Shown: positions 6,962 through 16,744 of the stretch, piece after piece
Layout of the letters: the number at the start of each line of letters is the position of its first letter
Position numbering within the stretch: position 1 is the stretch's first letter
From: an uncultured Oscillospiraceae bacterium
Lineage (GTDB): Bacteria; Bacillota; Clostridia; Oscillospirales; Oscillospiraceae
Assembly (NCBI GenBank): GCA_947630785.1
Contig: CANRIW010000012.1
Span: 1 to 49,732 of the forward strand
Direction of reading: 5' to 3'
DNA length: 49,732 bases
The notes under the pieces: generated by a model
The model's database searches: none
What the model was told of the DNA's origin: nothing
Seen by the model: only the letters and a program-made list of their open reading frames with translations
Made by a program: the position numbers and the translations under genes

Positions 6962-8439
6962 TTCCTGCCGCCCCCTTCCTCCGTGAGGGCGGGGAACTCC
7001 GCGTAAAAGACAGTGCCCCGTCCCGCCGGGTTGGGCTCCGCGGTGATGTCCCCGTTGTGGAGGCGGGCGGTGTCCCGGGCGATGGACAGCCCCAGGCCGG
7101 TGCCTCCCCGTTCCCGGGACCGGGCCTTGTCCACCCGGTAGAACCGGTCGAAGATCTTTGGCATGTCCTCGGGGGGAACGCCCACGCCGGTGTCGGCCAC
7201 CGCCAGGACCACTTTGTCCTCCTGCCGGAAGACGGACACGTCCACCCGCCCCCCCGGCACATTGTATTTGATGGCGTTCTCGATGAGGTTGAATGCCACC
7301 TGGTACAGGTCGTCCTCGTTGGCCAGAAGAGTACAGGCGGGCTCCAGCTCCCTGGTGAGGGTGATGCCGCTGGCCTCGGCCAGGGGCAGGAGCATATCGG
7401 CCACCCGGGCGGTCACCGCCCCCAGCTCCACCGGCTCCCGCTCACGCTCCACCGCCGCGTCCAGCCGGGTGAGGGTCAGCAGCCGCTCGCTGATACGGGT
7501 GAGCCGTTCGGACTCGTCCCCGATGTCGGACACGAACTCCCGCACGGTGCCCATGTCCACGCTGTCGTTCTGCAAAATGGAGTCGGTGAGCAGACGGATG
7601 GAGGCCAGGGGGGTCTTGAGCTCATGGGACGCATCGGACACGAAGCGGCGGCGGGCCTCCTCGGTGGTCTGGAGGCGTTCCGCCATCTGGTTGAACTCGT
7701 CAGCCAGCTGGGCCATCTCGTCCCCGCCCCGGATGACCGCCCGGTGACCGTACTCGCCCCCCTGCAGCCGGCGGATGGCCGCAAGCAGCCGGCCGGCGGA
7801 ACGGGTCAGCGCCTGGGAGAACAGCAGCGCCAGCACCGCCGCCACAAGGCAGATGACGACGGAGATGCTCCGCAGGTTGTTCTGGATAGAGAGAAGGATA
7901 TCGGCCTGTTCGCTGTCATACTCATAGAGGTACACGCAGCCCAGCACCTCGCCCCGGTAGACCACCGGCGCGGCCGCGCGGCCGCGGAAGGCGCCGTCCC
8001 GGTACTCCAGCCGCCACACATCCTGCCCGTCCAGGGCCGCCACCACCTCTCCCATCAGGGCGAAATCGCCGGCGCGGTCATCCAGCGTGGAGTTGTCGTA
8101 GAGGATGCGGCCCTCCCCGTCTGTGACCAGCACCCGGGTGGCCTGCACATCCTCCAGCAGGGCCATGGTCTGTCCCGCTCCCTCGGCGGTGAGCGTCTCG
8201 GACACGGACAGGGCCGAGCCGATGACCAGGGCCTGCCGGCGCAGGGCAGCGGCCTTGGAGGAAAAGACCATATCCTCCACCATGATAAGGGGATAGGTGT
8301 TCATCACGATGATGATGGCCGCCACCACCAGCAGATAGGTGAGGGCGTATTTGACCCGGATGGACCGCCAGAAGGGGACCCGGCTGGAACGCTCCCGCTT
8401 TGCCTGGGTCTCCAGCTGCCGCGCCGCTGTCTCCGCCAT
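6958..8439 (-). CDS. Sensor histidine kinase
   Basis: 493 residues. TM1 lies at about 31-53, an extracytoplasmic region at 54-188, and TM2 at about 192-210. A HAMP-like linker follows, then HisKA with phospho-accepting His272 in SHELKTPL. The ATPase domain shows the N box (NLIENAIKYN), G1 (ADTGVGVP) and G2 (GGTGLGLSI). It has the architecture of PhoR/WalK/ResE-type kinases and is paired with the OmpR-type regulator 60 nt upstream. A GGAGG site precedes ATG 8439. The stimulus cannot be read from the sequence, but the GerMN lipoprotein partner suggests an envelope signal. Confidence 0.93.
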   Translation of the reverse strand: MAETAARQLETQAKRERSSRVPFWRSIRVKYALTYLLVVAAIIIVMNTYPLIMVEDMVFSSKAAALRRQALVIGSALSVSETLTAEGAGQTMALLEDVQATRVLVTDGEGRILYDNSTLDDRAGDFALMGEVVAALDGQDVWRLEYRDGAFRGRAAAPVVYRGEVLGCVYLYEYDSEQADILLSIQNNLRSISVVICLVAAVLALLFSQALTRSAGRLLAAIRRLQGGEYGHRAVIRGGDEMAQLADEFNQMAERLQTTEEARRRFVSDASHELKTPLASIRLLTDSILQNDSVDMGTVREFVSDIGDESERLTRISERLLTLTRLDAAVEREREPVELGAVTARVADMLLPLAEASGITLTRELEPACTLLANEDDLYQVAFNLIENAIKYNVPGGRVDVSVFRQEDKVVLAVADTGVGVPPEDMPKIFDRFYRVDKARSRERGGTGLGLSIARDTARLHNGDITAEPNPAGRGTVFYAEFPALTEEGGGRK

Positions 8440-8499
8440 GGTCTCCCTCCTCTCCTGTCCGATCCCACGATCATTTCACATGAAACAGCCGGCCTCCAT

Positions 8500-9192
8500 T
8501 TATTGGCCGCTGGCAAAGTAGTAGCCCACGCCCCATCTGGTCATGATATACCCGGGGTTGGCGGGGTCGGGCTCCAGCTTCTCCCGCAGCCGCCGGATGT
8601 GGACGTCCACCGTGCGGAACTCGCCGATGTACTCGTACCCCCACACCAGATTCAGCAGGTTCTCCCGGCTGTACACCCGGCCCGGATTGCGCATGAGCAG
8701 GGCCATCAGGTCGAACTCCTTGGCGGTGAGCTCCACCCGCGCCCCGTCCCGGTAGGCGGACCGCTCCGCCAGATCCAGGGTGATGCTGCCCCGGGTGAGG
8801 CGGTCGGCGTCCTTTTTCTGCTGGGCGGCGGTGCCGGCCCGGCGCAGCAGCGCCCGGATGCGGGCCTTCAACTCCAGGATGTTGAAGGGCTTGGTGATAT
8901 AGTCGTCCGCCCCGCACTCGAATCCGATGATCTTATCGGCGTCCTCGCTCTTGGCGGTGAGCATGATGACAGGCACGTTGGAGAACTCCCTGATCTTCAT
9001 GCAGGCCTGGAGCCCGTCGATCCGGGGCATCATCAGGTCCAGGATGATCAGGTCGTACTCCCCGGCCCTGGCCTTTTCCACAGCCTCCTCGCCGTCGTAT
9101 CCCGTGTCCACCTGATAGCCCTCATTCTCCAGGTTGAATTTGATTCCTTTCACCAGGACGCGCTCGTCGTCCACCACTAATATTTTCGGCAT
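8500..9192 (-). CDS. OmpR/PhoB-family response regulator
   Basis: 230 residues. The receiver domain has acidic residues VVDDE (7-10), phospho-acceptor Asp52 in ILDLMMP, and Lys in ITKP. The C-terminal winged helix is of OmpR type (ELTAKEFDLMALLMRNPGRVYSRENLL, ending in RWGVGYYF). It resembles the WalR/PhoP group, but I cannot assign an orthologue. ATG 9192 is preceded by GGGAGG and lies 5 nt after the stop of the comEA-like gene. It is the partner of the histidine kinase that follows. Confidence 0.93.
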   Translation of the reverse strand: MPKILVVDDERVLVKGIKFNLENEGYQVDTGYDGEEAVEKARAGEYDLIILDLMMPRIDGLQACMKIREFSNVPVIMLTAKSEDADKIIGFECGADDYITKPFNILELKARIRALLRRAGTAAQQKKDADRLTRGSITLDLAERSAYRDGARVELTAKEFDLMALLMRNPGRVYSRENLLNLVWGYEYIGEFRTVDVHIRRLREKLEPDPANPGYIMTRWGVGYYFASGQ

Positions 9193-9196
9193 TTGC

Positions 9197-9553
9197 CTAT
9201 CCTCCCGTCGTCACATAGTCCAGCAGGCCCTCTAAGATGCCCTCGCCGATGCCCTTCACGTTCAGCAGCTCCTCCGGATACCGGAAGGGGCCGTTCTCCT
9301 CCCGGTAGGCGATGATGGCCGCCGCCTTGACCTCCCCGATGCCGGGGAGATCCATCAACGTCTCCGCGTCTGCGGTGTTGATGTCGATCAGGCCGCCCTC
9401 CGGGGCCGCCTCGGCGGGCGCGGAGGCGGCAGCCGGGGGAATGGCCGCCAGCGGCTCCGCCCGCAGGGAGCGCAGCCCGAAGACCCCCAGCATCACGGCC
9501 AGCGCCAGCAGGACGGCGGCCAGCGCGCTCTTTTCCCCTCCGCTCAGACCCAC
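9197..9553 (-). CDS. comEA: ComEA-like helix-hairpin-helix protein
   Basis: 118 residues from a GTG at 9553. One membrane helix (about 10-27) is followed by an Ala/Pro linker and a ComEA-type helix-hairpin-helix domain beginning at IDINTADAETLMDLPGIGEVKAAAI (about 56 on). It lacks the SLBB domain of longer ComEA proteins. ComEA binds incoming DNA during transformation; short membrane-anchored versions are common in Clostridia. It is first in the leftward operon with the two-component system, an unusual partner. The ribosome binding site is GAGGGG. Confidence 0.8.
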   Translation of the reverse strand: MGLSGGEKSALAAVLLALAVMLGVFGLRSLRAEPLAAIPPAAASAPAEAAPEGGLIDINTADAETLMDLPGIGEVKAAAIIAYREENGPFRYPEELLNVKGIGEGILEGLLDYVTTGG

Positions 9554-9588
9554 GGGACCGCCCCCCTCGTAAATATTCTGTAAACCTG

Positions 9589-9617
9589 TTGCGCGGCGGA
9601 AAAATCTCTGCTATAAT
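9589..9617 (+). promoter_or_regulatory. Promoter of the D,D-carboxypeptidase gene
   Basis: TTGCGC (9589-9594), a 17-nt spacer and TATAAT (9612-9617), about 60 nt before the ATG at 9680. Confidence 0.75.
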
Positions 9618-9679
9618 TCGAGCATACCCGCGCACGGCTATAGTTAAAAATAGTATATCACACTTTTTGGGAGATTGAT

Positions 9680-11068
9680 ATGAAAAAATATCGTTTTGCC
9701 GCGATTCTTCTCGCGCTGATCCTGCTGATCTCCGTCGTCCCGCCCGCCGCCGCCCTGGAACCGGAGGGCGAGCCCATCGCCACCGCCGCCCTGGTGGTGG
9801 ACGGGGACAACGATGTAGTGCTCTATGAGTACAACGCCCGGGAAAAGCGCTATCCCGCCTCGGTCACCAAGATCATGACCTCGCTGGTGGTGCTGGACGC
9901 CATCGAAAGCGGGGAGCTGTCCCTGGACACAGAGGTCACCGCCTCCGCCGCCGCGGTGGACGTGCCCTTTGGCAGCTCCACCGCCGATCCCCCCATCCAG
10001 GCCGGGGAGGTCATGACCATCGAGAACCTGCTGTGGTGCGACCTGCTGCCCTCCGCCTGCGAGGCCTGCAACATCCTGGCCGAGGCGGTCACCGGCCTTA
10101 CCGGGGACCAGGCCACCGTGGCCTTCGCCCAGCGGATGAACGAGAAGGCCGCCGCGCTGGGCATGAAGGACTCCCACTTCACCAACCCCCACGGCCTTCA
10201 TGACGACAACCACTATACCACCGCCTATGACATCTACCTGATGGCTAGGGAGGCCATGAAAAACGAGACCTTCCGCACCATCGTGGGCTCCGCGTCCCAC
10301 ACCATCCCGGCCACCAATATGACCGGAGAGCGCACCCTCTACACCACCAACGGTCTCATCGGCAGCTACTATGTGGCGGGCTACCGGTACTCCAAGGCCA
10401 TCGGCATCAAGACCGGCAATACCGACGAGGCCGGCCGCTGCCTGGCCTCCGCCGCCACCGACGAGGAGGGCCGCACCTACTACTGCGTCATCCTGGGCTC
10501 CAAGTATGTCCGGGAGGAGGACGGCTCTCTCAGCGCCTATTCCTTCTCTGAGACCATCCGCCTGCTGGACTGGGCCTTTGAAAACTTCCACATGACCACC
10601 CTGCTGGATGCCGAGAGCGCCGACACCATCCGCTCGGTGGAGGTGACCCTGTCCGACGAGGTGGACCACGTGCTGGTCCAGGCCACCGGCTCCATCCAGG
10701 CGGTGATGCCATCCGACTACGACCCGGCCAGGGCGGAGCTGCACTTCGACCTGCCCAAATCGGTGGAGGCGCCCGTCTCCGCCGGGGACAAGCTGGGCAC
10801 CGTCACCTTTACATACGACGGAAAGGAGTACGGCTCCCTGGACCTGGTGGCCGTGGACTCCGTGGAGCGCTCCGAGTTCCTCTACAACCTCCAGCGGCTG
10901 GAAAATCTGTGGGCCAAGACCTGGGTGAAGGTGCTGGTCATCGGCGGGGCCGTGGTCCTGCTGCTGCTGATCCTCTGGTTGATCTTCCTGCGGCCCAGGA
11001 GGCGCCGCCGGGCCTACGCCGGCGGGGGCGGGGGAAGACGCTCCTCCTACCGGGGCAGGCGGCGGTGA
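9680..11068 (+). CDS. D-alanyl-D-alanine carboxypeptidase (peptidase S11, DacF/PBP5 type)
   Basis: 462 residues. It carries a signal peptide (1-26), the S11 penicillin-binding fold, a C-terminal membrane helix (about 415-435) and a very basic, Gly-rich cytoplasmic tail. It trims the terminal D-Ala from peptidoglycan stem peptides. SxxK is Ser61-Val-Thr-Lys64 and KTG is 244-246. The second motif, normally SxN, reads Ser125-Ala-Cys127, so the conserved asparagine is replaced by cysteine. GGGAG precedes ATG 9680. It has its own promoter, and a shared terminator separates it from convergent murC. Confidence 0.92.
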   Translation: MKKYRFAAILLALILLISVVPPAAALEPEGEPIATAALVVDGDNDVVLYEYNAREKRYPASVTKIMTSLVVLDAIESGELSLDTEVTASAAAVDVPFGSSTADPPIQAGEVMTIENLLWCDLLPSACEACNILAEAVTGLTGDQATVAFAQRMNEKAAALGMKDSHFTNPHGLHDDNHYTTAYDIYLMAREAMKNETFRTIVGSASHTIPATNMTGERTLYTTNGLIGSYYVAGYRYSKAIGIKTGNTDEAGRCLASAATDEEGRTYYCVILGSKYVREEDGSLSAYSFSETIRLLDWAFENFHMTTLLDAESADTIRSVEVTLSDEVDHVLVQATGSIQAVMPSDYDPARAELHFDLPKSVEAPVSAGDKLGTVTFTYDGKEYGSLDLVAVDSVERSEFLYNLQRLENLWAKTWVKVLVIGGAVVLLLLILWLIFLRPRRRRRAYAGGGGGRRSSYRGRRR

Positions 11069-11074
11069 TACGCA

Positions 11075-11107
11075 AAAGGCCGTCCGGCTTTTCGCCGGAC
11101 GGCCTTT
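11075..11107. terminator. Bidirectional terminator between the carboxypeptidase gene and murC
   Basis: A 14-bp perfect stem (11075-11088 with 11094-11107, loop TTTTC) begins with AAA and ends with TTT, between convergent genes. Confidence 0.9.
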
Positions 11108-11113
11108 CCCTTT

Positions 11114-12496
11114 TCAGCTGTCCTCTTTGACCAGCGCCTCGCCGGCCAGATAGATATCTCCCGCGCCCACCGTCAGGATCAGGTCGCCGGGTTGGGCGAT
11201 CTCCCGCAGCTTCGCGGTCACGGCCTCCAGGGTGGGACAGTACACCGCGCCGGGGATCTCCCTTGCCAGGTCGGCGGAGGAGATGCCGATGTCATTGTCC
11301 TCCCGGGCGGCGTAGATCTCCGCCAAGACGGTCACGTCGGGCTTTTTCAGGGCCTTGACGAAGTCCCCGAACAGGGCGTGGGTCCGGGAGTAGGTGTGGG
11401 GCTGGAAGGCGCACACGATCCGCTTGTAGTCCAGGGTGGCCGCCATATCCAGCAGGGCGTTGAGCTCGTCGGGGTGGTGGGCGTAGTCATCACACACCTC
11501 GGCCCCATGGTAGTCCCCCTTGTACTCGAACCGCCGGCCGGGGAGACGGAAGGTCCGCATCCCGTCCTCCACCGCCTTCCCGGGCAGGCCCAGGGCGATG
11601 GCGGAGGCGGAGGCCGCCACGGCGTTCTTCACATTGTGGACGCCGGGAACGGACAGGTCCAGATGGGCGTAGACTTTGCCGCCGTGGACCACGTCGAAGG
11701 AGCCGAAGCCCTTGTGCATGTTCAGGTGGGCGGTGTGGACGTCTCCCCTCTCTATGCCGAAGGTGAGCACCCGTTTGGTCTCCCCCGCCAGGGCCTCCAT
11801 GGTGTTGGGGTCCTCGCAGTTGGCGACGATGACGCCGTCCTCGGGCACCTTGTCGGCGAAGGCCCGGAAGGAGCGCTTGATGGCGTCCAGATCCTTGAAG
11901 TAATCCAGGTGGTCGGCCTCCACGTTGAGGATCACCGCCACGGTGGGGTAAAAGGACAGGAAGGAGTCGCAGTACTCGCAGGACTCCAGGATGATGGTGT
12001 CCCCATGGCCCACCCGGTGGCCCGCCTCCAGCAGGGGCAGGGTGCCGCCGATCATCACGGTGGGGTCCTTCTCCGCCGCCATGAAGATGTGGGTGCACAT
12101 GGAGGTGGTGGTGGTCTTGCCGTGGGTGCCGGAGATGCACAGGGCGTTCCTGTAGTCCCGCATGATGGCCCCCCATGCCTGGGCCCGCTCGAACACGGGG
12201 ATGCCGGCGGCGCGGGCGGCGGCGATCTCGGGGTTGGAGTCGTGGACGGCGGCGGTGCGCACCACGCAGTCGGCCCCCTGAACGCTCTCGGGCAGGTGGC
12301 CGATGACCACGGGGATGCCGATGGCGCGCAGATGGCGCACGGTGTTGCTCTCCCGCTGGTCGGAGCCGGACACCTCTACCCCGGCGCCGTGGAGCACCTC
12401 GGCCAGGGAGGCCATGGACACCCCGCCGATGCCCACCAGGTGGGCCCGCCTGCCGGGGCGGAGATACTCGCGGATACTGCTTATTGAAGCTGACAT
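11114..12496 (-). CDS. murC: UDP-N-acetylmuramate--L-alanine ligase MurC
   Basis: 460 residues, normal length. MurC adds L-Ala to UDP-MurNAc, the first step of the peptidoglycan stem peptide. Visible features are the N-terminal Rossmann motif HLVGIGGVSMASLAEVL, the ATP loop GTHGKTTTT near residue 117, the central ligase region (LNVEADHLDY), and the C-terminal domain around DDYAHHPDEL and FQPHTYSRT. Of three possible ATGs, 12496 is best placed, with GAGGG 8-9 nt before it. It is monocistronic. Confidence 0.95.
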   Translation of the reverse strand: MSASISSIREYLRPGRRAHLVGIGGVSMASLAEVLHGAGVEVSGSDQRESNTVRHLRAIGIPVVIGHLPESVQGADCVVRTAAVHDSNPEIAAARAAGIPVFERAQAWGAIMRDYRNALCISGTHGKTTTTSMCTHIFMAAEKDPTVMIGGTLPLLEAGHRVGHGDTIILESCEYCDSFLSFYPTVAVILNVEADHLDYFKDLDAIKRSFRAFADKVPEDGVIVANCEDPNTMEALAGETKRVLTFGIERGDVHTAHLNMHKGFGSFDVVHGGKVYAHLDLSVPGVHNVKNAVAASASAIALGLPGKAVEDGMRTFRLPGRRFEYKGDYHGAEVCDDYAHHPDELNALLDMAATLDYKRIVCAFQPHTYSRTHALFGDFVKALKKPDVTVLAEIYAAREDNDIGISSADLAREIPGAVYCPTLEAVTAKLREIAQPGDLILTVGAGDIYLAGEALVKEDS

Positions 12497-12722
12497 ATTC
12501 ATTCCCTCTGTCATGGAACGCGCGGAAAACACTTGCGCCCGCGCCTGAGATGGTATATTCTATGCGGGTAGGCGGAATCCTGCCGCAAAACCCGCCTCAA
12601 CGACTCAAACGGTGGTATTATACTACATCACCGGGGAAATGGCAACAGGAAAATCCGGTTTTTATCCCTCGCCCCGTCATTCTGCCCCGGATACCCCATT
12701 TTACACGAAAGAAGGCCCCTTT

Positions 12723-13718
12723 ATGAGACGTTCCCTCCTGCCGCCCCACGCGTACCATGTCTGCAAGGTCCTCCGCCGGGAGGGCTTCCAGGCCTATCCG
12801 GTGGGGGGCTGCGTCCGGGACCTGATGCTGGGCCGGGACCCGGAGGACTGGGACGTGTGCACCTCCGCCCTGCCGGAGCAGACCGCCGAGCTGTTTCCAC
12901 GGGTGGTGCTGTCCGGGGTGAAGCACGGCACTGTCACCGTCCTCACCAAGGGCAGCGCGGTGGAGGTCACCACCTTCCGCACCGACGGGGAATATTCCGA
13001 CGGCCGCCACCCGGACGGCGTCACCTTCGTCAGCGACCTGGAGCAGGATCTGTTCCGGCGGGACTACACCGTCAACGCCATGGCCATGGACCTGGACTAC
13101 ACCATCATCGACCCCACCGGCGGCCAGGCCGACCTCCGCGCCAAACTTCTGCGGGTGGTGGGCGACCCGGAGACCCGGTTCACCGAGGACGCCCTGCGCA
13201 TCCTCCGGGGGCTGCGGCAGGCGGCCCAGCTGGGGTTCGCCATCGATCCGCCGGCCCTGGCCGCCATGGAGAAGTGCGCCCCCCTGGTGGAGCAGATCTC
13301 GGACGAGCGGCTGGTGATGGAGCTGAAAAAAGCCCTCCTCTCCCGCAATCCGGAGGGGGTGGGGGAGTTCGCCCGGCTGGGCCTGCTGGACCGGTTCGCC
13401 CCGGTGCCCCGGGACGCGGACTGGAAGTCCCTCCGCAAAGTCCCCGCCGAGCCTGTCCCCCGCTGGCGGGCGCTGGTGCGGCTCACCGGCCTGCCCATCC
13501 AGACCATGCCCGTGGGCCGGCAGGTGAAAAACGCCATCCTCTACCCCGAGCGGGAGGCCCTGAGAACGCTGGCCCTGTCCGGGAACGAGCTGTTCGAGCT
13601 GGGGTACACCCGGCGGTCCATCGGCCCCACCCGGCGGAAGCTGGCCCAGCACATCATCCGGCACCCGGAGGACAATACGAAGGAGAAGCTGCTGGCATTT
13701 CTAGGAAAAGCGAATTAA
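12723..13718 (+). CDS. cca: CCA-adding tRNA nucleotidyltransferase (class II)
   Basis: 331 residues. It builds or repairs the 3' CCA end of tRNAs. Class II motifs are visible: VGGCVRDLMLG, the metal site EDWDVCT, RRDYTVNAMA, DPTGGQADL and EDALRILRGLR. The frame is open for another 37 codons upstream, but that stretch does not look like the family and ATG 12723 has AAGAAGG before it. There is no HD domain. It may lack full CCA activity if a separate A-adding enzyme exists elsewhere, which cannot be judged here. Confidence 0.9.
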   Translation: MRRSLLPPHAYHVCKVLRREGFQAYPVGGCVRDLMLGRDPEDWDVCTSALPEQTAELFPRVVLSGVKHGTVTVLTKGSAVEVTTFRTDGEYSDGRHPDGVTFVSDLEQDLFRRDYTVNAMAMDLDYTIIDPTGGQADLRAKLLRVVGDPETRFTEDALRILRGLRQAAQLGFAIDPPALAAMEKCAPLVEQISDERLVMELKKALLSRNPEGVGEFARLGLLDRFAPVPRDADWKSLRKVPAEPVPRWRALVRLTGLPIQTMPVGRQVKNAILYPEREALRTLALSGNELFELGYTRRSIGPTRRKLAQHIIRHPEDNTKEKLLAFLGKAN

Positions 13719-13724
13719 GGGCAG

Positions 13725-13923
13725 AGAAAACCCTCAGTCACCGCCTTGCGGCGGCGACAGCTCCCTTTGCGAAGGGAGCCTTGGTACTTCTGCCGCAACA
13801 GGTGCGTACAACGCACCAAGCCCCCTTTCGCAAAAGGCCGACTCCCCCTGTCAGGGGGAGATGTTCCGAAGGGACAGAGGGGGTAGGGAGGTGCCGAGCG
13901 CAGCGAGGCGGGGGATTTTCCCC
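13725..13923 (+). repeat. Palindromic dispersed repeat, copy A1
   Basis: About 200 bp of hairpin-rich sequence between convergent genes. It begins GAGAAAACCCTCAGTCAC and ends GAGGCGGGGGATTTTCCCC. The same ends, hairpins and order occur in reverse at 32221-32361. This copy has an additional internal hairpin block (about 13840-13890). There is no ORF. Confidence 0.85.
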
Positions 13924-13934
13924 ATTCAAAAACG

Positions 13935-13962
13935 AGGCCCGTCCGGTCACCCGGACGGGCCT
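13935..13962 (-). terminator. Terminator of the DUF1700/DUF4097 gene
   Basis: A 12-bp perfect stem (13935-13946 with 13951-13962, loop TCAC). On the reverse strand it is followed by a T-run (complement of AAAAA at 13928-13932). Confidence 0.85.
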
Positions 13963-13970
13963 TGTCGCAT

Positions 13971-15092
13971 TCAGTCGGTCACGGTGACGGGCGGAGAAGT
14001 GGGAACGATGGTGTAGATCCCGCTGTTGTCCTCCCCCTGGATGACGTCCACCACGCCCTCCGGGTCGAAGGTCAGGGACACGTCCCCCACGTCGGTCCAG
14101 GCGTTGAAGTCCGAGGCGAAGTTGCTGACGCTGTAGGAGACGCTGGATCCGCATTCCACGCCGTTCACCGTCACCGTGCCCACGCCGGTGTCCAAGCTGT
14201 AGGGGACATCCCTGTCACCACAGTACAGGGTGGCGCTGATGTCTCCCGTCTCCACGCTCAGATAGCTGTATCCGCCGGAGGCCGGCAGGCCGTCAAAGGA
14301 TACGTCCCCCACGCTGGCGTGGAGGGAGAGATAGTCGCTGACGTCCATGATCCGCTTGGCGGTCACGTTCCCCACCTCGGTATCCACATACAGCTCATGA
14401 CAGGGCGGCAGATCGCTCACCGCCGCGTCCCCCGCGCCGTCCACATACACGCTGACGCTGTTCAGCTCCCAGGAAGCGGGGATGGCCACGGTGAGGGTGC
14501 CGGCTGCCTTCTGGTCGGACTCCCCGTTGCCGTACCAGTCCACATACAGATACTGGCCGTCGAAATCCCAGTCCAGGTTGTCGCCGTCGGTGCTCATGCC
14601 ATTGGTGCGCACCGAGGGGGAGCTGATGTCCTCCGGGTGGAGGTCCACATTGACCCCGTCCGCGCTGATGTAGATGTCGACGCCGCCCTCTTCCACGGTC
14701 ACCTGCTCGGAATACCACGGCGCCGGATCCTGCTCCACCGGCACGGAGGTCACAACCTCCACCGGGTCATGGGTCACCCGATGGAAGCCCATGAACTGTG
14801 CCAGGGGGCTCAGGGCCATCAGCGGGATGGCGATGATGACCACGACGACCACTCCCACCAAAATCTGCCACATCCGGGGGCCCCTGCGCTTCTCGCCGTA
14901 GCCCCGCTCCTCCGCCAGGCGGCGGGCCAGGGTGGCCGGGTCGCCCAGCTCCCGGATCACCGCCTGCTCGTTCTCCTCGCCGGCGTCTTTGAAGTATTCC
15001 TCATACCACCGCAGGATGTCCCACCGCTCCTGGTCGGGCACGTACCGCTCCAAGTTGTCGGACAGGCGGCTCAGATAGGCTCTCTTATCCAT
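13971..15092 (-). CDS. DUF1700/DUF4097 membrane protein
   Basis: 373 residues. The N-terminal 65 residues (LSRLSDNLERY, EYFKDAGEENE, LGDPATLARRL) are the HAAS/DUF1700 domain. One membrane helix follows (about 76-96), then a repetitive beta-helix-like DUF4097 domain outside the cell. Such proteins are regularly paired with PadR regulators, as here, and are thought to respond to envelope stress; their function is unproven. The start overlaps the padR gene by 8 nt, so the two are translationally coupled. The ribosome binding site is GGAGGAG. Confidence 0.88.
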   Translation of the reverse strand: MDKRAYLSRLSDNLERYVPDQERWDILRWYEEYFKDAGEENEQAVIRELGDPATLARRLAEERGYGEKRRGPRMWQILVGVVVVVIIAIPLMALSPLAQFMGFHRVTHDPVEVVTSVPVEQDPAPWYSEQVTVEEGGVDIYISADGVNVDLHPEDISSPSVRTNGMSTDGDNLDWDFDGQYLYVDWYGNGESDQKAAGTLTVAIPASWELNSVSVYVDGAGDAAVSDLPPCHELYVDTEVGNVTAKRIMDVSDYLSLHASVGDVSFDGLPASGGYSYLSVETGDISATLYCGDRDVPYSLDTGVGTVTVNGVECGSSVSYSVSNFASDFNAWTDVGDVSLTFDPEGVVDVIQGEDNSGIYTIVPTSPPVTVTD

Positions 15093-15405
15093 GTTCTTTC
15101 TCCTCCTTCAGCAGCTCGTCCACGCCGTCCCGGAAGCCGATCCACTCGCCCCGCCGCACGCCCAGGTAGGTCCTCCCCACCTGGGTGATGGCGTAGTACC
15201 GCCGGTTGCGGCCCTGGAAGGGCCGGTCATACACCCGGAGATATCCGTCCCGCTCCAGCCGGCGGAGCACCGGGTACAGGGTGGACTCGGAGATGTCCAG
15301 CCGCTCCTTCACCCGCTGGGTCAGCGAGTAGCCGTAGGCGTCCCCGCCGGACAGCACCGCCAGCACGCAGGCGTCCAGCAGAGGCGTCCCCATCGCGAAT
15401 GCCAT
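15085..15405 (-). CDS. PadR-family transcriptional regulator
   Basis: 106 residues, a typical PadR winged helix: the region GDAYGYSLTQRVKERLDISESTLYPVLRRLERDGYL and the wing GRNRRYYAIT. ATG 15405 is preferred over an ATG at 15441, which lies within the promoter; GGGAGGGG precedes 15405. It is cotranscribed with the DUF1700/DUF4097 gene, and a perfect palindrome over its promoter suggests autorepression. Confidence 0.92.
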   Translation of the reverse strand: MAFAMGTPLLDACVLAVLSGGDAYGYSLTQRVKERLDISESTLYPVLRRLERDGYLRVYDRPFQGRNRRYYAITQVGRTYLGVRRGEWIGFRDGVDELLKEEKEHG

Positions 15406-15430
15406 ATCAGCCCCTCCCTTCTCTTGTGCA

Positions 15431-15461
15431 ATATTATACATCGTATAATATGGGTTGTCAA
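15431..15461 (-). promoter_or_regulatory. Consensus promoter and palindromic PadR operator
   Basis: On the reverse strand, TTGACA (15461-15456), a 17-nt spacer and TATAAT (15438-15433), both perfect. Over the -10 and spacer lies a perfect inverted repeat, ATATTATAC-ATC-GTATAATAT (15431-15451). PadR proteins bind such AT-rich dyads before their own genes, so this is the likely operator. Confidence 0.85.
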
Positions 15462-15473
15462 TAGGGGGGCCGC

Positions 15474-15503
15474 AAAAAAGGGATTGCGGAGCAATCCCTT
15501 TTT
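15474..15503. terminator. Bidirectional terminator
   Basis: Stem 15475-15487 with 15491-15503 (AAAAAGGGATTGC/GCAATCCCTTTTT) and loop GGA. It lies behind the leftward malic enzyme gene and upstream of padR. Confidence 0.85.
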
Positions 15504-15543
15504 CTATGTTTGAGACTGACCGCTGATCCTTTGCTCCCTGCTC

Positions 15544-16716
<1,173 letters not shown>

Positions 16717-16744
16717 GGTATACGCTCCGTTCTGTTATTGTCTG

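Noticed and set aside
4766-7006. 746-codon forward frame across the MerR/YhfC/GerMN region
   Set aside because: Runs antisense across several well-supported genes and shows no family features.
12612-12722. 37-codon upstream extension of cca
   Set aside because: No match to the family N-terminus and a better ribosome binding site at ATG 12723.
13725-13923. Considered as a CRISPR array
   Set aside because: Hairpins differ in sequence and length and there are no regular spacers; it is a dispersed palindromic element.
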